DNA of 7,540 nucleotides from Ruminococcus sp. UBA5884 (GTDB lineage: Bacteria; Bacillota; Clostridia; Oscillospirales; Ruminococcaceae). The notes below the pieces were generated by a model. It did no database searches. It saw nothing but the letters and a program-made list of their open reading frames with translations, and was not told the origin of the DNA. How positions within the stretch are numbered: the stretch's first letter is position 1; each line of letters opens with the position of its first letter. The stretch lies in NCBI GenBank assembly GCA_002431975.1, contig DJFA01000101.1:1-7540 (forward strand), written 5' to 3'. The position numbers and the translations under genes were made by a program. Shown here in pieces: positions 1 through 5,598 of this stretch.

Positions 1-28
1 CATTGGTCGCCCGTTATGGTTTATCACG

Positions 29-49
29 GATATTTTTCAGATTACAGGC
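29..49 (+). repeat. Short sequence repeated in inverted orientation at the right end of the window
   Basis: These 21 bases match the reverse complement of 7365-7385 at 19 of 21 positions, including an uninterrupted 12-base core (cagattacaggc). The left copy lies in the non-coding stretch after the HEAT-repeat gene; the right copy lies at the start of the first 54-bp repeat unit. A match this good is unlikely but not impossible by chance in 7.5 kb. A hairpin follows at once (GCGGCA 48-53, loop GTT, TGCCGC 57-62). It has no T-tract on either strand, so I do not call it a terminator. Confidence 0.4.
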
Positions 50-80
50 GGCAGTTTGCCGCTGGTCGTCCCTACAGAGT

Positions 81-1622
81 TTATCTGCATACAAATTTAA
101 GTTCGAGTTCAATAGTCTGCAATAATTTTGAAAATCTTGAAAAAGAGATATTTTCAGGCGTTTTCGCTCCTGCAAGAGCGATTTCAGAACGTATCTGTTT
201 TTCGAGTACGGGAGATATTTTTTTATAAGGGTTTCTGCCGTTTATCGCCATTATTATACGTTTATTCTTTTCAGGACAGATACTGAGTCTGAGTATTTTA
301 AGGAGAAAGGGCAGACGTTCCCATGAATCCTCATTCTGACAGAGTATATTTATAAGATATATTTTGATATTGTTATTATTCGCTGCATTTATAAGATTAT
401 TATAAATCGTTTCAGAACCATATCTTATTTTTGACTTTACAATTGCTTTATATGCAGCTTTTGAGGAGGAAATATTTTCGCTGAAAAGGAGTTTCCAGTA
501 AATATCCTCATATAAAGAGCCCGTAAGGTTATTGAGTGACCATACAGTCCATTTTATAATTTTAGGATTGTCGGATTCAAGAAACGGCAGAAGCAGTTCA
601 GCATCATTTTCAGAACCATTTTCGCCAATACCGGCTATAGCCCAGACTGTTTTTGTGCTATCGAGATTCTGTTTATAGAATTCAGCTATATTGAAATCAG
701 TATGTTTTTTAAGCAGAAACACAGCATATTCACGGATTGAATGACGGCTGTCAAGCAGGAGGTTTTCAATTCCGTTCCATACGTCATGGAGCATATTATA
801 TTTATACTGCATTGCACAGTATCTCACGCAGGAGCTTTTATGCATGAGAAATTCATTTATTTTCTGCATATCCGGAGAATAAAGCTGTAAAAAGTGAGTT
901 ATAAGATATGATTGTAAAAAGCCATGTTTTTCAAAGCTTATAATCTGCTGGAATTTTTCGCATGAAAGGGAATTGTTTCTGCATATGAGCCTGTAGACAG
1001 TTTTTCTTGTATAGAAGTCATAGTTTTTAATTTTATATGCATCAATTTTATCTGAATTTCTGCTTATGAAATCGTACATATATGAGTAAATTTCATTGAA
1101 AAAAGAGTTATCACGTCTGCCGGAGTTTAAAATTTTATCTGCATACGGGCAGAGAAACAGTATCTGGGAAACAGAACAGAAGCGTATATTTCTGCTTATA
1201 ATATCCTCAGCAAGTTTTCTTACAGGAGCAGTCCAGTCATTGAGTCTTAAAAAAGCATAATGTATTGTATTATCATATACAGAGAGTTTTTCAAGGCATT
1301 TTTCACGGTAGTATCCGTTTGAATGAAAAGTTCCGACAGCAAGAAAATTTATGTAGTCTGTCTGTGAGTCAAAGCAGTTTTTATATTTTTCAGGATTAAA
1401 CTTTGTCCATTGACTGTAATCCATATCATAATAATCGGATTGTCTGAAATTTTCGCTTAATCTTATAAGCTGTAAAGATGAGGTATTTTGGATTATACGA
1501 GTAAGAATTTTTCCGAAATTTTTAATATAGAATCTGTCGCCTGATATTATATGTGAATAGGCATAGGGGAGATAACTGAGATTGTTGTTTTCGAGGTTGT
1601 TAAGTATATTCTGATAATACAT
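81..1622 (-). CDS. HEAT-repeat protein, cytosolic, function unknown
   Basis: A protein of about 513 residues with no signal peptide or membrane helix, rich in Asn, Tyr, Ile and Lys. It reads as a helical solenoid. HEAT-like helices are clearest at the LRLNDWTAPVRKLAEDI segment near residue 135 (numbering from the longer start), at 272-288, at 296-314 (SRHSIREYAVFLLKK) and at 335-375 (VWAIAGIGENG, then LLPFLESDNPKIIKWTVWSL). Such scaffolds bind proteins or nucleic acids; the partner is unknown and I see no catalytic motif. I place the start at 1622 (MYYQNI) because AAAGGA lies 7 bases upstream. An alternative ATG at 1649 adds nine hydrophilic residues, overlaps the upstream lipoprotein gene by 11 bases and also has an AGGA at 7 bases. 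Either way the gene is probably translationally coupled to the lipoprotein gene. It is the last visible gene of the minus-strand operon, and no convincing terminator follows in 1-80. Confidence 0.8.
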   Translation of the reverse strand: MYYQNILNNLENNNLSYLPYAYSHIISGDRFYIKNFGKILTRIIQNTSSLQLIRLSENFRQSDYYDMDYSQWTKFNPEKYKNCFDSQTDYINFLAVGTFHSNGYYREKCLEKLSVYDNTIHYAFLRLNDWTAPVRKLAEDIISRNIRFCSVSQILFLCPYADKILNSGRRDNSFFNEIYSYMYDFISRNSDKIDAYKIKNYDFYTRKTVYRLICRNNSLSCEKFQQIISFEKHGFLQSYLITHFLQLYSPDMQKINEFLMHKSSCVRYCAMQYKYNMLHDVWNGIENLLLDSRHSIREYAVFLLKKHTDFNIAEFYKQNLDSTKTVWAIAGIGENGSENDAELLLPFLESDNPKIIKWTVWSLNNLTGSLYEDIYWKLLFSENISSSKAAYKAIVKSKIRYGSETIYNNLINAANNNNIKIYLINILCQNEDSWERLPFLLKILRLSICPEKNKRIIMAINGRNPYKKISPVLEKQIRSEIALAGAKTPENISFSRFSKLLQTIELELKFVCR

Positions 1623-1638
1623 ATTTCCGTCCTTTCCG

Positions 1639-2352
1639 TCAGTTTGCATAAACTATTCCTATAATAGAGATAATTCCGTCCTGTACATAGAAATACATAT
1701 ATTTGTCGCCTGTCTGATACTGATAGTTAAAGCCGTTTACCGTATAGTTCTGACCGTAAACAGCAAGTGCATCATCAATTTTCATGCCGGTTGTAACGCC
1801 TTTTACCGTTGATACGGAATCTGAAACAAGCTCAATTGATACAACATAGTCGTTGTTTCCGTCAGGATATGTATTTACTTTAAAGCCATCATATACAAAT
1901 GTCTTGTCATCGCCATCATAGTAACAGCTTGGAGCGGATATCATATCAACAGGCTGACCGAGTGCTGCAATTACATCATTTATATCCTCATCAAGATTTA
2001 TTTTAATTCCGTTGTATACGAAAACAAGGTCGTCAGAGGTAAATTCACCTGATGAGAAATCAGCAGAATCAGAATAGCTGTAATCTGATGAAGTCTGAGG
2101 AGTATCATCAATACTGTTGTAATCAGCAGGTTCAGTATAATTATAATATACACTTGTTTCAGCGGGTTCAGTCTGTGAGGTTTCCTCAGCAGTTGTTACA
2201 TTGTCAGCAGAAATTTTCTTTTCAGTCATTGCCGTTGTTTCATACGCAGATGTCTGGAGTTCTGCTGAATATGAATTGTTTACGCTGTCGCAGGCAGTAA
2301 GTCCTGAAACAAGCATTGAAAATGCCGCTGAATAAATTATAAGTCTTTTCAT
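1639..2352 (-). CDS. Lipoprotein with Ser/Thr/Tyr-rich linker and two-part repeated C-terminal domain
   Basis: A 237-residue protein with a lipoprotein signal: MKRLI, a hydrophobic stretch, then the lipobox LTAC with Cys21 as the lipidated residue. It should therefore be anchored on the outer face of the membrane. Residues 25-105 are a low-complexity Ser/Thr/Glu/Tyr/Asp linker. Residues 108-237 form the folded part. Two subrepeats share a pattern of a helix with 'D-hydrophobic...LG/YG', then Tyr-rich strands, then 'dG-I-sI': roughly 118-177 (DVIAALGQP, GDDKTFVY, YVVSIEL) and 185-235 (DDALAVYGQ, GDKYMYFYV, DGIISIIGI). The layout resembles the BLIP/SmpA-like fold, but that is inference and no family name is certain. 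GAAAGG lies 10 bases before the ATG. The gene starts 27 bases after the stop of the AlgX-like gene and its 3' end overlaps or abuts the HEAT-repeat gene, so the three are probably co-transcribed. Confidence 0.85.
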   Translation of the reverse strand: MKRLIIYSAAFSMLVSGLTACDSVNNSYSAELQTSAYETTAMTEKKISADNVTTAEETSQTEPAETSVYYNYTEPADYNSIDDTPQTSSDYSYSDSADFSSGEFTSDDLVFVYNGIKINLDEDINDVIAALGQPVDMISAPSCYYDGDDKTFVYDGFKVNTYPDGNNDYVVSIELVSDSVSTVKGVTTGMKIDDALAVYGQNYTVNGFNYQYQTGDKYMYFYVQDGIISIIGIVYAN

Positions 2353-2379
2353 TTTTAGTCTGCCTTTCTTTTTGTTCTT

Positions 2380-3801
2380 TTAGAATTTTATATTTTCAAG
2401 CGTATCAGTACATATAAAACGGTTTTCATTGCTGATATATGCATTGATGGAGTACTGACCGCTGTTTATGACTGACGGGTCTATATACAATGAATAGCCG
2501 TAATCAGACTGGCTGTCATCATTGAGAAGTTCCGATTCATAAATCGGGAACGCTTCAAAGCATAAAACAGAGTTTTCATTTTCAAGAGTTATGTATATAT
2601 CTGAATTGTCGCTGAAATATTTTTCATCGAGTCTGCCGTATATTTTTACAAGACCGTTCTTTTCGGAAATAAAACAGGAATTTTCAGAACTCGGCTCAAC
2701 AGACGCTGATATATCAAGATTTCTTGCAGGAGCAGGCATAAACGGAGCTTTTTCAGTTATATTTTCAAGATTTCTCTCAACTATTTCAAGAATAGTTATA
2801 TCTGTATCCATATTGTCAAGCAAATCAAGTCTGTAGGGGATTTCCCTTGAAAATACGGATTCTGCGGAATTTTCAGCAATAAACGGATATAGCGAGCGTC
2901 CGAACGAATCACGGTACATAAGAACATTTTCAGTTCCATTGCTGTTTTTGGCTGATATCAGATAATCATCTTCCGAACGGAAATTATAAGTATAATCAAA
3001 TGAAAAATCCATATCATAGACAATCTGTTCACTAAGCTTTTCAAGCGATGGAAAAAGCATTCTGTCAAGGTCGCCGTGCCATATCATTTCAGAATGTTTA
3101 TAAACTGAACTCAAATCATCATGTTTTATACCAAATCTGTTCATCAGAGCGTTGTATACCAGAACAGCACCTTCATTTGTCCAGTGTGAATCCCTTGTAT
3201 GATAAAGAACGGAATCCTGTGATTTAAAAATGGAAACAAGGTCAAGCTGATTTACTGAATATTCATCAAGTTTTTCAGACAGCATTTCAAGATTGCTGCT
3301 GTTTCCGGTTTTTATATATCTTGAGGGCATATTTTCAGGATATACAGTATTTTTATTGGGAGCGGTCATGAAAATAAACCGGCTTCCCTTATTCTGCACA
3401 TATTCCTGAACAAGAGATAAAGTTTTTGCGGTATTGTTTATTTTCCTTGCGGACATGGTATTTTCGGCTGTATAGTCATCTGCGGTTTCTGAAAGGTAGA
3501 GCCAGCCGTTTTTGCCGCAGATAACCTTTTCATTTGATGAAGTTCTGAAAACAGCGGATTTTATAAGGCTGTCCGCTGTTACAAGCTTTTCACGGAAAGC
3601 AAAATGTTCTGAAAGATAAGTTTCATATTCAGAAGCCCAGTTTAAATTTATGCCGCCGTTTTCGGATATAATTGACGGCATTGGTGACAATTTTCTGTTT
3701 TCTCCTGATTCATCATTCTTTACAAACGGCATGAGCAGTACGGGAACGGTGCATATTATAAAGAATGATACTATGTAAACAATGCTTGACTTTTTATTCA
3801 T
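2380..3801 (-). CDS. AlgX/AlgJ-like (DHHW-type) membrane-anchored SGNH hydrolase / O-acetyltransferase
   Basis: A 473-residue protein. Residues 7-27 are one N-terminal membrane helix with Lys before it, so the rest should be extracellular. Family features appear in order: ENRKLSPMP (34-42), FAFRE (67-71), GKNGWLYL (96-103), TAPNKNTVYPENMPSRY (146-162), the catalytic-type D-x-H-W motif as RDSHWTNEGA (Asp204, His206) and MYRDSFG with the probable nucleophile Ser299. In AlgJ and AlgX the equivalent Asp, His and Ser acetylate alginate, supplied by the membrane protein AlgI. In Gram-positives this family is thought to modify exopolysaccharide or wall polymers; the substrate here is unknown. Residues about 365-473 look like a beta-rich accessory domain. 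No MBOAT (AlgI-like) gene is adjacent in view. It is the first gene of the operon. The start is fixed by two in-frame stops (TAA TAG) just before TAT ATG. No Shine-Dalgarno sequence is visible, which is odd for this window. Confidence 0.85.
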   Translation of the reverse strand: MNKKSSIVYIVSFFIICTVPVLLMPFVKNDESGENRKLSPMPSIISENGGINLNWASEYETYLSEHFAFREKLVTADSLIKSAVFRTSSNEKVICGKNGWLYLSETADDYTAENTMSARKINNTAKTLSLVQEYVQNKGSRFIFMTAPNKNTVYPENMPSRYIKTGNSSNLEMLSEKLDEYSVNQLDLVSIFKSQDSVLYHTRDSHWTNEGAVLVYNALMNRFGIKHDDLSSVYKHSEMIWHGDLDRMLFPSLEKLSEQIVYDMDFSFDYTYNFRSEDDYLISAKNSNGTENVLMYRDSFGRSLYPFIAENSAESVFSREIPYRLDLLDNMDTDITILEIVERNLENITEKAPFMPAPARNLDISASVEPSSENSCFISEKNGLVKIYGRLDEKYFSDNSDIYITLENENSVLCFEAFPIYESELLNDDSQSDYGYSLYIDPSVINSGQYSINAYISNENRFICTDTLENIKF

Positions 3802-3893
3802 ATACTATTAAAATATATACAGTTATGATATCAGGAAAAATATCATTCTGCAAAAACTGGTAAACATAATAACCGCCCCCTTATACTTTTTAT

Positions 3894-3922
3894 ATTATAC
3901 ATCTTTTTAATAAGCTTTTTGT
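3894..3922 (-). promoter_or_regulatory. Candidate promoter of the SGNH-hydrolase/lipoprotein/HEAT operon
   Basis: On the minus strand TATAAT occupies 3899-3894. The hexamer 17 bases upstream is ACAAAA, a poor -35; a better TTAACA sits at 20 bases, which is too far. TG directly precedes the -10 without the usual one-base gap. Transcription would begin near 3887, giving a leader of about 86 bases. The perfect -10 carries the call. Confidence 0.4.
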
Positions 3923-3940
3923 TAAAATAGTATTAATTTG

Positions 3941-3963
3941 AACCGCCGGTTTACATAATTATG
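3941..3963. promoter_or_regulatory. Two adjacent palindromes, possible operator
   Basis: AACCG-C-CGGTT (3941-3951) is an 11-base palindrome that stands out as GC-rich in AT-rich DNA. Two bases later comes the perfect 10-base palindrome CATAATTATG (3954-3963). They lie about 20-60 bases upstream of the -35 zone of the left-facing promoter, a usual place for a regulator. No bound protein can be named. Confidence 0.3.
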
Positions 3964-4081
3964 AAGCGATATGCAAAATTTCGATTAAATTCGTTAATAT
4001 CAGCGTTTTGAATGAAAAAAATCTTTCTGAACAAATTTTTTGTTTTTAAATAATAAAAAATCAAATAATTCCATGAATAAA

Positions 4082-4110
4082 TTTGTAAAAAGCAATGACT
4101 TTTTTACAAA
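4082..4110. repeat. Perfect 10-bp inverted repeat
   Basis: TTTGTAAAAA (4082-4091) and TTTTTACAAA (4101-4110) are exact reverse complements around a 9-base spacer. It could be a protein-binding dyad about 85 bases upstream of the -35 at 4193. On the minus strand it is a weak hairpin followed by TTTATT. The low GC content makes a working terminator doubtful. Confidence 0.45.
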
Positions 4111-4192
4111 AAAATATAATTTATGCACAGATTTTGCGGATTAATGTTGATAAATTTTTACATTACATATGATAACGGTAAAAAAATATATA

Positions 4193-4221
4193 TTGACAAT
4201 TGAATATCTATGTGCTATAAT
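4193..4221 (+). promoter_or_regulatory. Consensus extended -10 promoter of the cohesin-like gene
   Basis: TTGACA (4193-4198), exactly 17 bases, then TATAAT (4216-4221), with TGC just before the -10 (extended -10). An A/T run (AAAAAAATATATAT, from about 4180) before the -35 could act as an UP element. Every element matches consensus, so it should be strong and constitutive. Transcription would start near 4228, giving a leader of about 112 bases. Confidence 0.9.
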
Positions 4222-4270
4222 CTAAGAGAATTATGAAACAGTTAACGTTTCAGATTCTGAAATATACAGG

Positions 4271-4307
4271 TAATTCAAGTGAATATCACGTGAATTTACT
4301 TGGATTG
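4271..4307 (+). promoter_or_regulatory. Long 5'-UTR stem-loop before the cohesin-like gene
   Basis: The transcript can fold into a continuous 14-bp stem, 4271-4284 with 4294-4307. This includes CAAGTGAAT pairing with ATTTACTTG, with three G-U pairs in all. The 9-base loop is ATCACGTGA, whose last 8 bases are themselves a palindrome (TCACGTGA). The stem ends 16 bases before the AGGAAGG ribosome-binding site (4324-4330), leaving that site free. A smaller hairpin, TTTCAG-ATT-CTGAAA (4248-4262), lies upstream. A role in mRNA stability is the simplest inference; a protein-binding or kissing loop is possible. Confidence 0.6.
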
Positions 4308-4339
4308 CTGAATTATTTGAAAAAGGAAGGTATAAAACA

Positions 4340-5254
4340 ATGAAATCTATTAAAAGAATCCTCGCTGCTGTTATGGCTACAGCTGTTGTAGGAGCTGTAT
4401 GCATTATTCCAACAAGTGCTGCTACTTATGACACTACAGCTACTTTTTCTGTTGAAAAGAAAACCATCACAATGGCAGAAGCTGCTGGTGAAGTAACTGT
4501 TCAGTTCACACTTGACAACAACACAGTATTCAATGCTTCAGCTTTCGAATTTTCACATGATGACGGTATTGAACTCCTTTACATCGATCCAGGTGCTGCA
4601 GCAACAGCAGCTGCTGCTTCAGTTTCAGCTAATCCGGCAGTTAAGCAGGCAGCTCTTGCTGGTACTCCAACAAGAAAATCTGACGGTGTTGGTGCAGGCG
4701 TTATCGTTGAACTCACATTCACAATCAAGAACCCACAGCCTGGCGACAAGTATGATATCACAGCTACAAACTATAATGATGTAGTTCAGGAAATCACAAC
4801 AGGTAACAAGACTGTTCTTACTCCTACATTCAATGCTGGTTACATCGAAATTGTTGACGAAACAACTGAAACAACTACAACAACAGAAGAAACAACTACA
4901 ACAACAGAAGCTACAACAACAACTCCTGTTGCAACAACAACTCCAGCTCCAACAACAACAACTCCAGCTGCAACAACAACTCCGGCTGCAACAACAACTC
5001 CGGCTGCTACAACAACTCCGGCTGCAGTTTCAACAACTGAGGGCACAACACCTACAGGTGATGATGACACAACAACAACAACTAAGAAGAAGAATGACTC
5101 AAGCAGCAAGGGCGGCAACTCAAGCAAGAGCGGCAACACAAGCAAGACTTCAAGTTCACCAACAACTGGTGATACATCATCAGCAGCTGGTATGCTCGCA
5201 GTTCTCGCACTCGCAGGTGCAGCAGCAGTAGCTACAAAGAAGGCTAAGAAGTAA
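4340..5254 (+). CDS. Secreted cohesin-like surface protein with Thr/Pro linker and degenerate sortase-type C-terminus
   Basis: A 304-residue protein. Residues 1-27 are a Sec signal peptide (MKSIKRI, hydrophobic core, cleavage near TSA-A). Residues 30-173 resemble a single cohesin-type beta-sandwich: VTVQFTLDN (52-60), FEFSHDDGIELLYIDPG (69-85), VIVELTFTIKNPQPGDKYDI (121-140), FNAGYIEIVD (164-173). Cohesins hold dockerin-bearing enzymes in cellulosomes, but non-cellulosomal relatives exist and binding cannot be judged here. Residues 174-273 form a Thr/Pro/Ala then Ser/Gly/Lys linker that could span the wall. The end has SPTTGD (273-278), a hydrophobic stretch (282-298) and TKKAKK. This has LPXTG architecture, but Leu-Pro is replaced by Ser-Pro. 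AGGAAGG lies 9 bases before the ATG. Codons favour GCT, ACA, AAC, CTC and ATC, unlike the AT-rich neighbours, which suggests high expression. The gene stands alone between its own promoter and terminator. Confidence 0.85.
   Translation: MKSIKRILAAVMATAVVGAVCIIPTSAATYDTTATFSVEKKTITMAEAAGEVTVQFTLDNNTVFNASAFEFSHDDGIELLYIDPGAAATAAAASVSANPAVKQAALAGTPTRKSDGVGAGVIVELTFTIKNPQPGDKYDITATNYNDVVQEITTGNKTVLTPTFNAGYIEIVDETTETTTTTEETTTTTEATTTTPVATTTPAPTTTTPAATTTPAATTTPAATTTPAAVSTTEGTTPTGDDDTTTTTKKKNDSSSKGGNSSKSGNTSKTSSSPTTGDTSSAAGMLAVLALAGAAAVATKKAKK
4953..5024 (+). repeat. Four tandem 18-bp units in the Thr/Pro linker
   Basis: The units are 4953-4970, 4971-4988, 4989-5006 and 5007-5024, each close to caacaacaactccggctg. 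Units 2 and 3 are identical; units 1 and 4 differ by a base or so. They encode repeated TTTPAA. Just upstream a 20-base segment (4868-4887) recurs at 4889-4908 with a 21-base period. Near-identity at the DNA level points to recent slippage or unequal exchange, so linker length may vary between strains. Confidence 0.85.
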
Positions 5255-5292
5255 TTTATAATTACTTAATGTGTTCTCCAAGCGAATAAATC

Positions 5293-5327
5293 AGTGGCTC
5301 CGTTTTAAAAAACGGAGTCACTTTTTT
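5293..5327 (+). terminator. Intrinsic terminator after the cohesin-like gene
   Basis: AGTGGCTCCGTTTT (5293-5306) pairs with AAAACGGAGTCACT (5309-5322) with one G-U pair, followed by a T-run at 5322-5327. It begins 38 bases after the stop codon at 5254 and separates this gene from the riboflavin unit. Confidence 0.93.
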
Positions 5328-5348
5328 ATATCTTTTTTTCTGTTCTTA

Positions 5349-5377
5349 TTGACAAAAGCACAATTATATGTTATCAT
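5349..5377 (+). promoter_or_regulatory. Promoter of the riboflavin operon
   Basis: TTGACA (5349-5354), 17 bases, then TATCAT (5372-5377). The start point would be near 5384, a dozen bases before the aptamer, as is usual for FMN riboswitch leaders. Confidence 0.85.
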
Positions 5378-5396
5378 ATTTGTAGATAATAAACAT

Positions 5397-5510
5397 ATCT
5401 TCAGGGCAGGGTGAAATTCCCGACCGGTGGTACAGCCCACGAGCCGAGTATTTACTCGGTTGATTTGGTTAAATTCCAAAGCCGACAGTACAGTCTGGAT
5501 AGAAGAAGAT
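5397..5510 (+). ncRNA. FMN riboswitch (RFN element) aptamer
   Basis: The closing stem P1 is ATCTTC (5397-5402) with GAAGAT (5505-5510). Inside it are the conserved blocks of the family: GGGCAGGGTGAAATTCCCGA from 5404, CCGGTGGTACAGCCCACGAG, a variable hairpin CCGAGTA/TACTCGG (5444-5459), TTTGG...CCAAA, then GCCGACAGTACAGTCTGGAT. The element binds FMN and, in this class, binding turns the operon off. It lies between the promoter at 5349 and ribD, with a terminator behind it, so control is probably transcriptional. Confidence 0.97.
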
Positions 5511-5541
5511 TTCTGATATATATTCAAAAAGCCTTCCTTTT

Positions 5542-5573
5542 CCGCTCTGATTTCTTGTCTGAGCGGTTTTTTT
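5542..5573 (+). terminator. Riboswitch-controlled intrinsic terminator before ribD
   Basis: CCGCTC (5542-5547) pairs with GAGCGG (5561-5566), with two more pairs inside after a T-T mismatch, followed by seven T (5567-5573). It ends 25 bases before the ribD start. A competing antiterminator is visible: GG..AGAAGAAG at the 3' end of the aptamer (5497-5508) can pair with CTTC/TTTTCC (5533-5543), which takes in the first bases of the terminator stem. FMN binding would hold the aptamer and free the terminator. Confidence 0.85.
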
Positions 5574-5598
5574 ATTATTCTGGTGGTGATTTTTTAAA

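Larger units (their letters stand above)
3802..4339. other. Divergent AT-rich intergenic region
   Basis: These 538 bases separate the divergent SGNH-hydrolase operon and the cohesin-like gene. I see no credible gene on either strand. The region contains a left-facing promoter candidate near 3894-3922 and two adjacent palindromes at 3941-3963. It also holds an AT-only hairpin at 4030-4044 (AACAAA, TTT, TTTGTT), a 10-bp inverted repeat at 4082-4110, a strong right-facing promoter at 4193-4221 and a leader stem-loop at 4271-4307. The stretch 3964-4190 is otherwise very A/T-rich, with runs of A and T of up to seven, and may be curved DNA. Confidence 0.6.

Noticed and set aside
47..63. GCGGCA-GTT-TGCCGC hairpin as terminator of the minus-strand operon
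   Set aside because: On the minus strand it is followed by CTGTAATCTG, not a T-run; it may be a repeat end instead.
16..228. Plus-strand 70-codon frame at the left edge
   Set aside because: It runs antisense across the 3' end of the HEAT-repeat gene and has no ribosome-binding site.
4030..4044. AACAAA-TTT-TTTGTT as a terminator
   Set aside because: Stem is almost all A/T and no gene ends upstream of it on the plus strand.
4833..5231. Long Gln-rich frame on the plus strand and Val-rich frame on the minus strand
   Set aside because: Both are shadows of the ACA/CAA-rich Thr/Pro linker of the real gene; this repeat leaves other frames open.
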